A stretch of 64,000 bases of DNA from Ailurus styani (GCA_002007465.1 LNAC01000108.1:2398411-2462410), one strand, 5' to 3'; shown: positions 42,385-52,899, counted from the first letter of the stretch. Numbers and translations: made by a program. The notes: generated from the letters alone by a model not told the origin.

Positions 42385-42435
42385 ATCTAAAGAATTAGGT
42401 ACAGAGAAGCTTAAGAGGGAGTTGTACCTTGTTCT

Positions 42436-42665
42436 GCAACCAGATTGCCTGAGTTCAGATCATGAAATCTTCCGCTTCCCAGCTGTGTGACCTTAGGCAA
42501 GTTGCTTAACCATTCTGTGCTTCAGTTACCCCATCTGTAAAATGGGCATAATAATAGCAACCCCTTCATAGGGCTATTACCAAGAGCAAATAAATTGACA
42601 CATGCAAAGCTCTTCGGAGAGTGCCTGGCACATGATAACACGTGATCAGTGTAAGCTAATCCTTC
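42436..42665 (+). repeat. MIR SINE, well preserved
   Basis: AACCAGATTGCCTGAGTTCAG, CAGCTGTGTGACCTTAGGC, AAGTTGCTTAACCATTCTG, TCTGTAAAATGGGCATAATA and GAGTGCCTGGCACATGAT. Confidence 0.95.
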
Positions 42666-43485
42666 AACCATCCCTGTTTGTACAGGTAGTAAACAGGAGC
42701 TCTACCTAGCTCCTGTGGCCCTAACCTCAAGCTGTACACTAACTCGCTGTGGGTCTGAACATCTCTTGAGCTCAGAGCTGCAACCGTGACACGGGGGAAG
42801 CTGGGGCTGGCCTATGGCAGGGGGCCTCAGTGAGGGCAGAGGCAGCTCGAGACTGCTCGCTGTGTAAAGCAGGAATCCCTTCCCCCTCCGAGCCAGAGTT
42901 CTCTTCAACTGGGAAAAATAGACTTGCATTCAGGAAGCTTCTGTTCTAGGCAGTGGACTTTTCCACCCCAGCTAAGGAGCCAGGCCATAAAGGATTCTGA
43001 ACGCTCAGGAGTTAGAGCTTGGACCCGAACATCAGTGCTGCTCAAACTTTTCCACGGAAGGACCCCTACTAGGTAGGGGCATTGCCCAGAGCCACGCGGT
43101 TTCTCTGAAATCCTGTGTTTTCATCTTAAAAGTGCACACGTATTTTGTATTCCACTCCCTAATATTGCCATGTTTATTTGCACATAAAGATAATAACATT
43201 TTTTTTCCTGAATCTTCTAATAAAACAGGCATCCGGGAGCCATGTATCATGTTTGCCTGGGGCTTCGGATCCTCCTTGGTACGTGTCTGAACACATCTGG
43301 GGAGGGCTCCGCCACAGGAGAGGGAGCAAAAACCCAGGTTCGTGGAGGGCCCAGCCAGGCTGTGTCCTCCCCAGGATGGGTTCCTCAGCCCCAGCTCCTG
43401 GTGGGGGGGGGTAGCAGGGCGCAGGTCATGCCCCGTCTGCTCTGACCCTCCCACACAGGGGAGATGCCACCAGCCCCCGCTGACT
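42666..43485. other. Non-coding; a possible hAT-like terminus at 43032
   Basis: CAGTGCTGCTCAAACTTTTCC (43032 on) resembles a hAT 5' end, but the element is not identified. G-rich runs at 43401-43412. Confidence 0.35.
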
Positions 43486-43494
43486 GTGGTTCCT

Positions 43495-43640
43495 GTTCAC
43501 GGAGAGATTTTACATCAAGTGCCTTTCATTCAGAATTGGAAGCTTTAATATGTTTTACAGGAAGCCCTTTTATGTGCCAATAAAAAACGAGCGATTATAG
43601 CAGACGATGAAAAGCAGCTAGAGCCTCGGAGCCACTGTAT
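43495..43640. promoter_or_regulatory. Candidate conserved non-coding element
   Basis: AGATTTTACATCAAGTGCC, GAAGCTTTAATATGTTTTAC, CTTTTATGTGCCAATAAAAAACG and GCGATTATAGCAGACG. HOX/CDX-like TTTTATG and CAATAAAA words and a retained CpG inside AT-rich single-copy DNA. Inference only. Confidence 0.45.
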
Positions 43641-44455
43641 GTTTGGAGAGAGTGGGTACATTTCCCCCGAGAATGACACGATCTGGTCCTTTCTTCTTCA
43701 TTATGAAATCAGGCAGAGAGGAGCTCTCGTTAAAGAAATGCAGAGCTTTTCACCGTCACTGTACACACCCGTGTGGAGCGGGGGAGGGGACACTGAGCAA
43801 ACCACTCTCTCTGGCTCTCCAAGTTTAATACCTCCCTTTCTTCCTTGTAGAAGAAGGGATGGACATAAGCCAAGGGCAGTAGCCATGACCACCAGGGGCA
43901 ATTAACTCCGTCTTTTAATCACTAGTCCTCTGAAGACTCTCAAACCCTCACCATTTCTAGAATCAACAAAAGCCAGGATGGAAGGGACCACGAAAGGCCA
44001 TCCCCTCCCGCAGTGAGCACAAGCGGGAGTCTCTCATGTTCTTAGGAGAATAGGTGGAGTCTTTGTACTTTTCCAAGGAGGCCATCATGGGGGCAAAGCC
44101 CCTCCTGCCCTCTCCTGAGAACAGGAGAGGAGGGAGAATCCTGGGTGTCCTTGTGAATCTGGGTTCATGGGTGCACATGGAGCTGCGGGGTTCATGCCCA
44201 CATGCTGAGCCATTCGGGCGGCTAGGGAGCATGGCCATAGCTAGAAACACTGTGCAGGGTTGGAGACCCCCAGCTGTCCTAGAGAGTGTGGCCCCTCTTT
44301 CCCGTGCCCAGTTAGCCTGTCTCGGCATGAAGTGAAAGGCAGGTACAGACATTAGATTTCATGTGGTATAGGCTAAGGTGTTCACCCTGACCTTGAACTT
44401 GAAGTGTCTGCACAGATTCAAGTCAAGAATGGGCATCCGATAGAGGGATGTCGAG
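43641..44455. other. Non-coding, no feature recognised
   Basis: Mixed composition; overlapping domain-free ORFs to 129 codons. Confidence 0.35.
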
Positions 44456-44458
44456 GCC

Positions 44459-44665
44459 CAGTGGCTCTCAGCTGTTTTCACCCACATACCCCACCCCCCT
44501 GCCCCAGGAGACTTTGGCAGTGTCTGGAGACATTTTTGATTGTCACAGCTGAGGGGATTGGGGGTGATCCTGGCGTCAAGTGGGCAGAGGCCAGGGATGC
44601 TGCCAAGCATCCTACAACACACAGAAGAGCTTCCACAACAAAGAATTGTTAGGTTGAGAAACCCC
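44459..44665 (+). mobile_element. Non-autonomous hAT element with terminal inverted repeats
   Basis: Begins CAGTGGCTCTCAGCTG and ends GTTAGGTTGAGAAACCCC, an inverted pair of hAT type. The body holds CAGTGTCTGGAGACATTTTTG, GGCCAGGGATGCTGCCAAGC and ACAACAAAGAATTGTTAGG. A common medium-reiterated mammalian family; I do not name it. Confidence 0.8.
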
Positions 44666-44667
44666 AC

Positions 44668-44842
44668 CTGAGACAAATTACCAGACATTTCTGTGCCTCA
44701 GTTTTCTCATCTCTGAAATGGGGCTGGCACAGCCTTCCTCATAGGGCTGTTGTGAGGCTTCAAGGGACTAATGTAGACCAAGGGCTTAGAACAGTGCCTG
44801 ACTTGGAACATGCACCACACATGTGGGCTACTCATGCTGTGG
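44668..44842 (+). repeat. MIR SINE
   Basis: TGTGCCTCAGTTTTCTCATC, TCTGAAATGGGGCTGGC, AGGGCTGTTGTGAGGC and GAACAGTGCCTGACTTGG. Confidence 0.92.
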
Positions 44843-44879
44843 TTGACGCTGAGGGCAGGAGGAGGGGGTGGGGTGAGGG

Positions 44880-45050
44880 GAGGGAGCCCAGAGAGCCTGC
44901 AAGAATGGATGTCCAAGGACAGAAATGAGGGGAGAAGTCAAAGGCGAGGTTGACTCCAGTGTCCCGGAGCTGAGCCTTCAGAGCTGGGGAAACAGGATGG
45001 GGAGGAACTGGGGTAAGGAGAGGGGTCCTGAGCAGCTTCCCAGCTGGGAT
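44880..45050 (-). mobile_element. Possible L2 fragment, reverse
   Basis: GAGAAGTCAAAGGCGAGGTTG and GACTCCAGTGTCCCGGAGC, then GCTGGGGAAACAGGATGGGG, recall an internal part of the L2 complement. Diverged. Confidence 0.45.
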
Positions 45051-45284
45051 TGGAGGCGTCGCTGGAGGAGCGTGGACAGCCCAGGAGCAGGTGGGGGCAG
45101 GGGTCCACTGCATGGCGGTTTGGGCTCACTCTCCTCCTTTCGAGCCTGTCCCACAGCCGCCCCCACTTGCTCGCTGACGACTAGTGTGACACGATGGGCT
45201 AAAGCCTCCAGCACCAGGCAGAGAACGAGGCAGGAAGCCGCCCAAGCTCTGAATTCCAGGGGCACAAGAGTGGCGTTGGGCTCT

Positions 45285-45752
45285 ACCATGGTTTGAGTGG
45301 TGTCCCCTGAGATATAGGTCCAGCTGGCACTTCTGATTGTGACGTTCTTTGTGAGGGTCTTTGCAGAAGTGATGAAGGTAATGAGCTCAAGATGAGATCA
45401 TCAACCTAGATCAGGGTGACCCTAAAACCACAAAAGAATGTCCTTTTAAGCGATGGAAAAGGAGAAGACACAGAGAAGTAGGGAAGTGGCGGGGGGTGGT
45501 GATGTGAAGACAGAGCAGAGATTGGAGTGATGCCTCTACCAACCTCAGTACACCAAAGGTTGCGGGCAGCAACCAATGCTAGGAGAAAGGTATGGGACAG
45601 ATTCTTCTCCAGGGCTTCCGGGAGGAACCAACCCTGCCGACAACTTGCTTTTGAACTTCCAGCCTCCAGAACTTCCGGAGAATAATTTTCTGTTGCTGGA
45701 AGCCACCAGGTTTGTGGTCCGTTGTTAACAGCAGCCCCAAGAAACGAATACA
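45285..45752 (+). mobile_element. MaLR LTR, MLT1-type
   Basis: CCATGGTTTGAGTGGTGTCC start, GTCTTTGCAGAAGTGATG, AACCTAGATCAGGGTGACC, GAGAAGACACAGAGAAG, CTTCCAGCCTCCAGAAC, AATAATTTTCTGTTGC and the end AAGCCACCAGGTTTGTGG to AACGAATACAG follow the MLT1 LTR order. Solo; no internal sequence seen. Confidence 0.88.
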
Positions 45753-46044
45753 GTTCCCCAAACAGAAAGGCCTCAAGGCCAAGTGCACCGTGAGGCCAGG
45801 CAGCTGACTGGGGAGCTCAGAGTCTGGCCCCGGCCCAGGGTCACCTTTCAGGGCCTGGGACGGGACTCTCAGCGTCTTGACCTCAGATAACTGCCCCCGT
45901 AACAAGGACCTTTTCTTCCCCAGATCCTATAACTCTGCACACTTGGCAAGCTCTAAGTCTCCAGACCAGTTAACAAGGCCACTGAATGGTCAGGTTAAAG
46001 CAGCGTCAACAACCAACTGTGTGGGAAGAAAAGAAGGGAGGGAA

Positions 46045-46400
46045 AAAAAAATGAAGCACAACCGAAGCTTTATTAATTGTCTGAGCTATTTAGCAGTAGG
46101 AGTTGAAAGGAAAGTAGTTAGCTGTGGAAGGAAGAAATGGAAAACTCGAGTCTTTCATTAATCTCGCTGCCCTCCATGTCAAACGCCCATTGTCGGGGTA
46201 GGCACAAAGGCTGCAACAGTTTTCGGCAGAAATGTTAAGGGCCGAGCAAACGGGAACACATGGGCCCGGGAGAGGACGGTTCAATATGGAAAGTGTTTTC
46301 TCCGCAGCCAGAGGTGCCCATTTCCAGTCCTTTTCAATTTGTACACTTTTCTCCAATGACTCCTTGAGGGTAATTACAGTTCTTTTCACAAATGAAGTAT
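46045..46400. promoter_or_regulatory. Candidate conserved non-coding element
   Basis: About 350 bases of AT-richer single-copy DNA: AACCGAAGCTTTATTAATTG, GAGCTATTTAGCAGTAGG, CTTTCATTAATCTCGC, CATGTCAAACGCCCATTGTC (SOX-like CCATTGTC), GGACGGTTCAATATGG and GGGTAATTACAGTTC. No transposon signature. One of the longest such blocks here. Inference only. Confidence 0.48.
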
Positions 46401-47055
46401 GGAAGATACAAGAGAGCGGCTAGGCCATCAATAGCCTACAGGAATGTGCGGTCTGTCTCCAGGAGACGCAGAAAGCATCGATCCTCCTTCCTGTGGGACT
46501 TGGAGCGTGAAAGGGAGGCTAGGGTGGACTCGCCTTCACCTCCCAAGGGCCAGCTGGCTGGCAAGAGGGGGTTCTGAACCCCAGGGAAGCATCCAATGGG
46601 AGAGATTGCGCCCCCCACCCCACTCCCCAAGCAAGTGTTTGAAGACCTAAGGGCTTGCGGTTTTTTTGTATTTTCCTTCCCGGATGGATGATCCAAGGGC
46701 CCCAGCCATGGTCAGCATGAGGAGTCCTGGTGGCCCAGGAGCCTGCATTTCCACCAGTGACAGGAGGACTAGAAGGCACCTGCTTAGAGACAGGTGGAGA
46801 CTGCTGAGACTGCGGAGTCTCCCAGCGCCAAGGTGTAGGATCAGACAGCTGTCCTCAGGCTGGAACAACAGGCTGAGATTTAGAAGATGAAGTGTCGCAG
46901 GCAAAAATATGCAATTTGTACTTGGGTCCCGAACCCAATTGTGGGCTTATAGCAGCACCCCCCATGTAACTCAGGGGCCATGAGCTGACACTTGGTGTCA
47001 GCGCACACTTGGTAAGGGTGCTCTTCAGGCCAGCACCATACTCCATGCTTCTGGT
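46401..47055. other. Non-coding, no feature recognised
   Basis: GC-rich with domain-free ORFs to 86 codons. Confidence 0.35.
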
Positions 47056-47059
47056 CAAC

Positions 47060-47205
47060 TCCCATCTATTCCTCACAATGGCCCTACAAGACACAATACT
47101 ATATTATCCCTAGTTTGCAGACCAGGAAACTAACCAGCTGAGAGCTGGTCAGCAACATTCCCAAGGAACCCAGAAAGTGGTGGAAGCAAGCTTTGAAATA
47201 CCCCC
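47060..47205 (-). repeat. MIR relic, reverse
   Basis: TCCTCACAATGGCCCTACAAG, GTTTGCAGACCAGGAAAC and GGTGGAAGCAAGCTTTGAAA. Confidence 0.65.
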
Positions 47206-47728
47206 AAGCTGGTTGCAAAGCCCATTGCTCGGGCTGCCAAAAAGATTATTAATCTTGGCCTATCCCAAGGGAGGTGCCATCTGTTCTCTGCGTGGGGTAC
47301 AGCACATTGGGACGGGATGCTCGGGGCCCACGAAAGGAAAAGCATATGCAACACCACCTCTGATTGTCCCTGCAGACCCCCTGCTCCCACTGTGCTTGGC
47401 CCTTGGCCTTCTTGCAACCCCTGTGTTTGAACTCTTCTCGGTGTCCCATCCATCAGCTCCTCCCAGAATCCCAGCATTGCTTCCTTCCCTGTCTATCTGA
47501 GCTGCTGTCACCATCATATTGATCCCCTTCTTCCAATGCCTTCAACCTCCTTGTCCTTTTTCCCATCCCATCCAGCCAAAGGCCACTGGTTTAATCCAGT
47601 GACTCTTGTTTTTCTGCTTAGGGACTTGGAAAGTACACTGTAGACTGGGGACATGACCAGCTCACCGTCTCTTCCAGGGCTGGACCTTCAGCTCTGCCAG
47701 CGATGACCTTCCACACGTCAGTTTCGTC
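47206..47728. other. Non-coding; pyrimidine-rich and possibly LINE-derived
   Basis: No feature supported. 47500-47730 has an L2-like flavour (CTTCTTCCAATGCCTTCAACC) but is too weak to call. Confidence 0.3.
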
Positions 47729-47984
47729 TTTAGTCTCCATGCCCAGCTTTTTTTTTTTTTAAGTCTAGACCTTTTTTTTTAAGATTTTATTTATTTTTTT
47801 GACAGAGAGAGACACAGTGAGAGAGGGAACACAAGCAGGGGGAGTGGGAGAGGGAGAAACAGGCTTCCCACTGAGCAGGGAGCCTGACACAGGGCTCAAT
47901 CCCAGGACCCCGGGATCATGACCCGAGCCAAAGGCAGATGCGTAATGACTGAGCCACCCAGGCAGCTTTTTAGTCTTCATGCCC
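47729..47984 (-). mobile_element. CAN SINE, reverse, with 16-bp target-site duplication
   Basis: TTTAGTCTCCATGCCC (47729-47744) and TTTAGTCTTCATGCCC (47969-47984) differ at one base. Between are a double T-run (47749-47760 and 47773-47780), AAGATTTTATTTATTTTTTTG, a GA-rich tract, ATCCCAGGACCCCGGGATC and ACTGAGCCACCCAGGCAGC. Confidence 0.93.
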
Positions 47985-48108
47985 TCTGGACAATCCCGCT
48001 CACCCCCAAACCACACCCCTCACTCTCAGCCTATGACCTTCCCTCCGTGGGAGAGAAAAAGACCAATTGGCAGGGGTGGGAACTACTCTGCCAACTGATT
48101 GCCCAAAT

Positions 48109-48640
48109 CTTTTTTTTTTTAACAGCTTAATGAGGTGTTGTTTACATACCATAAAATTCATCTGCTGATGTATACAATCTAACACTTTTTAATGTATTGA
48201 CAGAATTGTGCAATCATCCCCTATTCTAATCTTAGGCCATTTCCATCACCTGAAAAAGAAATCCTGTGTCCACTTTCAGTCATGCTCCATCTCTACCCCC
48301 CAGCCCCAGGCAACATGAGTCTACTTGCTGTCTCTATAGACTTGACTTTTCTGGACATTTCATGTAAATGGAATCATGCAATATGTAATCTTTTGTGTCT
48401 GAGCATAATGTTTTCCAGGCTTGTTCATGATGTAGCCTGCAACAGAAGTTGGTTCTATTTCATTGCAAAATGGTGTTCCATCATTTGATAAAACACATTT
48501 TGTTTATCTGTTCACCAGGTGATGGACATTTGAGTTGTTTTCACTTTTTGGATACTATTAACAATGCTGCTATGAATATTTGATACACATCTTTTGGACA
48601 TATATTTTTATTTCTTTTGGGTAGATACCTAGGAACTTAT
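48109..48640 (-). mobile_element. L1M 3' end, reverse, about 530 bp
   Basis: T-run, then TTTACATACCATAAAATTC, GTGCAATCATCCCCTATTC, ACCTGAAAAAGAAATCC, CTGGACATTTCATGTAAATGG, CAGGTGATGGACATTTGAG and GGGTAGATACCTAGGAAC follow the complement of an old L1 3' region. Confidence 0.93.
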
Positions 48641-48799
48641 GCCAATATTATAAGCTAATCTGGATCCTTTCCTCGTTCCTCTCCAGGATCAGTGGCCGAG
48701 ATGTTTCTCCTCCAGTTACAGAATTCTCCAGCTAATGCTCTGTGTTGTACCTTTCCCTGCTGCCTGAGTGGTCTTGCTCTGTCACCCCTCCTCTCTTAC

Positions 48800-49530
48800 C
48801 ACCAGCATTCTCCTCCATACGAGGATAACAGTAAGATCCACCCCATAGTGCTTCATGAGGATTAAATTAGTTAAGTGGATAGACTCTAGGGTCCCCCAAG
48901 ATCCTCACCTCCTGCTGTTTGGGCCATCATGAAATCCCCCCCCCAGAAGTAGGAGCAGGACCTATGACTTGGTCCTAACCAATGGCATATGGCAAAGGTG
49001 ATGGGATGTCATTCCCATAATTAGGTCACATTACATAAGACTCTGTCTTAGAAGACTTGAAATAAAGACTTTCTTTGCTGGCTTGATGAAGTAAGCAGCC
49101 ATACTGGGGACCCTGGGCATCCTAGGTCACCTGGGACTGCAGGTGGCCTCTAGGACCTCAGGGGAGACCCTAGCCAATAGCCAGCAGGAATCCATGGTCC
49201 CCTGTGCTACAACCACAAGAAAATTAATTATGCTAAGAATCTGAGTCAGCTTAGAAATGAGTTCTGTCCCAGTTGAGCCTCCAGATGAGGATGCAGCCCA
49301 GCTGACACCTCAACTGTAGATGGTGAGACCTGATCAGAGGACCCGACTATGCCATGTAAGGACTCCTTGACCCACAGAAATCATGAGATGATAAATATGT
49401 GTTGTTTTAAGCTGCTGAATTTGTGGCAATTTGTTCCATAGTAACAGAAAACAAATACAAACATAAAAAGCTTAGAAGACAGCCTGGCACTGCCAGTAAC
49501 TTATGAGTATTAGCGGATACTCATAATGAT
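48800..49530 (+). repeat. MIR SINE split by a MaLR-type LTR
   Basis: Left part 48800-48876 (CCTCATGAGG-like TTCATGAGGATTAAATTAG); right part about 49461-49530 (AAAAAGCTTAGAAGACAGCC, GGCACTGCCAGTAAC). The halves join in MIR order. Confidence 0.7.
48880..49460 (+). mobile_element. MaLR-type LTR inserted in a MIR
   Basis: The end TAAATATGTGTTGTTTTAAGC, TGCTGAATTTGTGGCAATTTG and AACAGAAAACAAATACA is typical of MaLR LTRs, with ACCAATGGCATATGGC in the body. About 580 bp, no internal sequence. Confidence 0.75.
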
Positions 49531-50078
49531 ACCATGTCAGTAATTCTCCCCTAGATTATATAACCAAGCACAGCCCATCTCAAACAATCAACAGAAACAA
49601 GTAAACCTTTATTTCCCATCTCTGACAAATTCCTTCCAAGAGTTTTCTGTATTCATTTCTTGCCCTTCTATTCACTCTCATTTTGCTGCAATTTAATTCC
49701 TCTGCTTCCTCTACTCCACTGAAGCTATTCTCCTCAAGGTCACCAATAATCTCCTAGTTACTGAATCTGATGAATGATTTGTGTCCTTCCTGTATTTGAC
49801 TTCTCTGTGGCATTTGGTGACCAAAGGGGCTTAGAGCTGTGTCTTAGGGAGAAATTCATTACATCTAAACCTCTTTGGGAGGACTCAAGAGTGATTAGAT
49901 CCTGGCATGCTGGCTCCTAGAAACTGTCATTCATTCATTCATTCATTCATTCATCCTTTTACCCCCTTGTACACTTGTGAGTATTGTAGATGCAGCACTA
50001 AAACACTCGGTGATATGGGCACAGTTCTCACTCTCAATGAAGATTGCATTTGATGCATGGGGAACTGATTAAACTACA

Positions 50079-50156
50079 AGAAATAGACAAATGGTAAGAT
50101 CAAGAAATAGACAAGTGGTAAGAAATAGACAAGTCAAGAATAGACAAATGGTAAGA
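50079..50156. repeat. Local tandem duplication (about 17-22 bp period)
   Basis: AGAAATAGACAARTGGTAAG-type text occurs about four times with small changes, inside the L2. Confidence 0.85.
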
Positions 50157-50680
50157 TTTCATGTGCGTAAGTATTATAATGGCAATAAGGCAGGATGAAG
50201 TGGCAGGGCATCATACATAGAGAACCTACATTAGACCAGGTCGTCAGAGAAAGCTTCTCTAGAGAGGTGGCATTTGAGCCAGGATCTGAATGAAAATAAG
50301 GAACCAACCCAACCATGGGGAGATCAGGGGAAGAGCATTCTAGGCCAAGGGAACAGCTAATGCAAAGTTTCTAAAGTGGGAAACAGCTTGGAGTGTCTAA
50401 AGAACAGAAGCAGCAGAGCTGTGCAAGCAGCTGAGTGGTGGGAGATGAAGCCAGAGACATCAGTAACCTCAGACCACACTAGGCCCAGTGGTAGGGAGGA
50501 TGGATTTTAGTCCAAGGGCAACAGTGAATGGATAGAGGTTTAAGCAGAGGAGTCGATGCGTTTTTTGTTTTATGAAGAGCAGTCTGGTTGTTACATGGAG
50601 AATAGATTATAGGGAGGCAACGGCCAAAGCAAAGAGACTAGTTGAGTGGTTGCTGTGGGTAAGAAGTCATGGTGGTCTTG

Positions 50681-50850
50681 ACTGGTGTAGATTGGTGTAG
50701 ACTGGTCTACAATTTTGGTCTACAAGATTGGTAGACTACCAATCTTTATGGTATGTAAACTACACCTGGTGTAGATTGGTCTAGATTGGTCTACAATACA
50801 GTCTTGATTGGTCTAGATTGGTCTAGACTGGTCTAGAATGGTGTAGATTA
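50681..50850. repeat. 10-bp degenerate minisatellite with an embedded palindrome
   Basis: TGGTSTAGAY units repeat through 50681-50710 and 50767-50850. At 50724-50746 an 11-bp perfect inverted repeat (AAGATTGGTAG / CTACCAATCTT) surrounds a single A. Confidence 0.92.
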
Positions 50851-50854
50851 TTTC

Positions 50855-51330
50855 CCAGGAGACAGGCTCTGGAATTCTGTGATTCAGGTGATTTCCTGGG
50901 GACTGCACTCAAGGTGACACCTGTGGGGGAGTGAGAAAAGCAGGGTTGGGCACAGGGAGGAATCAAACTGCAAAGAAGTTACAGCAGAGCCCTCGGCCCA
51001 TGGGAAGGGATACCCCCTGAGCTGGGAGACCCCCACAGGGCTGCCCTGAACAGAGGACAGAGGGCTAGGCTTTCAGAACTTAGAATCAACCAGTCCCTGG
51101 ATGGTGAGATGTGGGCCTGGGGAGGGAACACAGCCTTGGGCAAGAGGGTTCTCTTCAACCAAGAGGACTTCCTGGAGAAGGACTAAGCTGCTGGAAGAAT
51201 GAGTGCCTGGGCATGTTATGACATCTGCTACAGGTGGTGGCTACAGAAGTGTAGAGCAATGAATGGAACCAGAACATTTTTCTGTGTAGAACCAGTGGAA
51301 CTCATAGTTGGCCTCACTGTAGAACAAAAC
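50855..51330. mobile_element. Unidentified insert interrupting the L2
   Basis: L2 order breaks at about 50855 and resumes at about 51335. The 475-bp insert (GATTCAGGTGATTTCCTGGG, AGAGCCCTCGGCCCATGGG, GACCCCCACAGGGCTGCCC) looks like an old mammalian repeat but I cannot name it. No duplication was recognised. Confidence 0.5.
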
Positions 51331-52400
51331 ATGGGAGGAATCAAAGGTGGGCTCCCAGGTGTCTGGTTTGAGAACTGAGGGAGATGGTGGTACCATTCCT
51401 GAGATGGAGCACGGATTTTTGTGAGGAAATTAAGAGTTCAGCTTTCACCATGTGCCATTCGAGAGGCCTGACAGACATCCATGTAGTGCTGTCAACGATG
51501 CGGTGTGAGAGGTTGAGTATGAGGCTCAGTGGCAGTCAAGGCTGAGGACATAATTTGGGGAGCTAGTGGTAATCCAACAAGTAGCTTGCCAAAGACACTA
51601 AAGAGAGTCCCATGAAGTGGGAAGGAATCAAGAAGAGTGGGTGTCTCAGAAGCCAAGAGATGATTTGTTTTAAGGAAGAGGGAGGAGTCATCAGGGTTGA
51701 GTGCCAATGAGGAACAACTGTTGGATTTGGCTGTATGGGGATCACAGGAAATCCTGACAGGAGGAGTTTTGGTGGGAATGGAAGACAAGTTAGAAAAGCT
51801 CAAAAGGAGAATCAGAGGTGGAGGAATGATGATAGTGATTGTAGTTAATTATTTATTTGACATGTCTTGCTGTGCAAAGAATCAGGGATATAGGACAATA
51901 TCTGGAGGGAGATGTCTGGTCAATTAGAGGGGTTTTCAAAAGATGGATTGTTCTAGAACATGTCCATCTGCCGGTGAGGATGATTTAGCAGAGGAACAGG
52001 AGGAAATGGAAGGAGTAAAGTCCTTGAGAAGATGAGCTGGTATGAGTCCATGGCATAAATTAAAGATTTGGACATAAACACAAGAGTCCTTCATCCATGT
52101 TATGAAAGGGAAGACACTGACTATAGCTTTAGACGCAAATATCTATAGATTAGTAGATGCGGTGGTGAGGGTGGAAGATGAGGGTGTTTCATTCTATAAA
52201 TGAAGTATGAGGCCAAGTGAGGAGAAGAAAAGACATGTGGGAGATTTGATGAGCAGCTGGAGATAAATACCCAAATTCCAATTTCTCAGTCTCCACTGGG
52301 AAAGGCTAGACTCAGGGCTTGGCAATTTAAGGGCAAATCTGCATGAGTACTGGAAGGCTGTTGGTGAATAGACTCAGAGAAAAGATGGCTGGTGGAACGA

Positions 52401-52640
52401 AGGGACTAGAGGCCACCACAGCCTTTTGCATCCATCCATCTTGTCCTTGAGATGGTCTTGCATTGGGACAAGAAAACTCAAAACCTTATGGCTTAAACCC
52501 TCTGTACCTGTCTTTAGGAACAGAATTTGCTGAGACTAAAGGTCAAGGTCTCCTCTCTTTCTAGACAACCCTGGGATGGCCACTACCTATCTTTTCTCTG
52601 GGCACTCTCCCTTTCTTCTGCTCTGTGACCAACTTCCTTC
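52401..52640. other. Unrecognised AT/GC-balanced DNA
   Basis: Lies between the long L2 and a recent L1 insertion. Nothing supported. Confidence 0.3.
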
Positions 52641-52844
52641 TGGCCAACACATTTTTTTTAATTATTATTATTTGCCCCAGGGGTACAGGTCTGTGAATCA
52701 TCAGGCTTATAACTTTCACAGCATTCACCAAAGCACAAACCCTCCCCAATGTCCATAACCAATCCAACATATGCCTACACTCCCACCCCCCAGTAACCCT
52801 CATTTTGTTTCATGAGATTAGGAGTCTCTTATGGCCAACACATT
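52641..52844 (-). mobile_element. Recent carnivore L1 fragment, reverse, with 13-bp duplication
   Basis: TGGCCAACACATT at 52641-52653 and 52832-52844 is identical. Between lie a T-run, TTGCCCCAGGGGTACAGG, CTGTGAATCATCAGGCTTATA, CATTCACCAAAGCACAAACC and GAGATTAGGAGTCTCTTATG, the complement of the 3' end of young carnivore L1s. Heavily 5'-truncated, about 180 bp. Confidence 0.93.
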
Positions 52845-52899
52845 CTTATTTTAGATTTCCTAGATATACAAAATAGGCTACAGTCCAGTACTCGTAGTC

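Larger units (their letters stand above)
41910..42430 (-). repeat. MIR SINE, reverse, split in two by MER5A
   Basis: Left half 41910-41985 (ATAGCTAACATTTGTTGAATG, TATAAACATTATTTCATTTTAACC); right half 42393-42430 (AATTAGGTACAGAGAAGC). The halves join in MIR order across the MER5A insertion. Confidence 0.8.
49925..52400 (-). mobile_element. Long L2 LINE copy, reverse, about 2.4 kb
   Basis: Starts at the L2 terminus ((ATTC)n at 49929-49955), then AGAGAGGTGGCATTTGAGCC, GGGGAAGAGCATTCTAGGCC, AGCAGAGGAGTCGATGCG, GTTACATGGAGAATAGATTATAGG. It resumes after an insert with GGAGGAATCAAAGGTGGGC and GTAAAGTCCTTGAGAAGATG. Runs well into the ORF2 3' region. It holds a 10-bp minisatellite and an unidentified insert. 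Confidence 0.85.
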
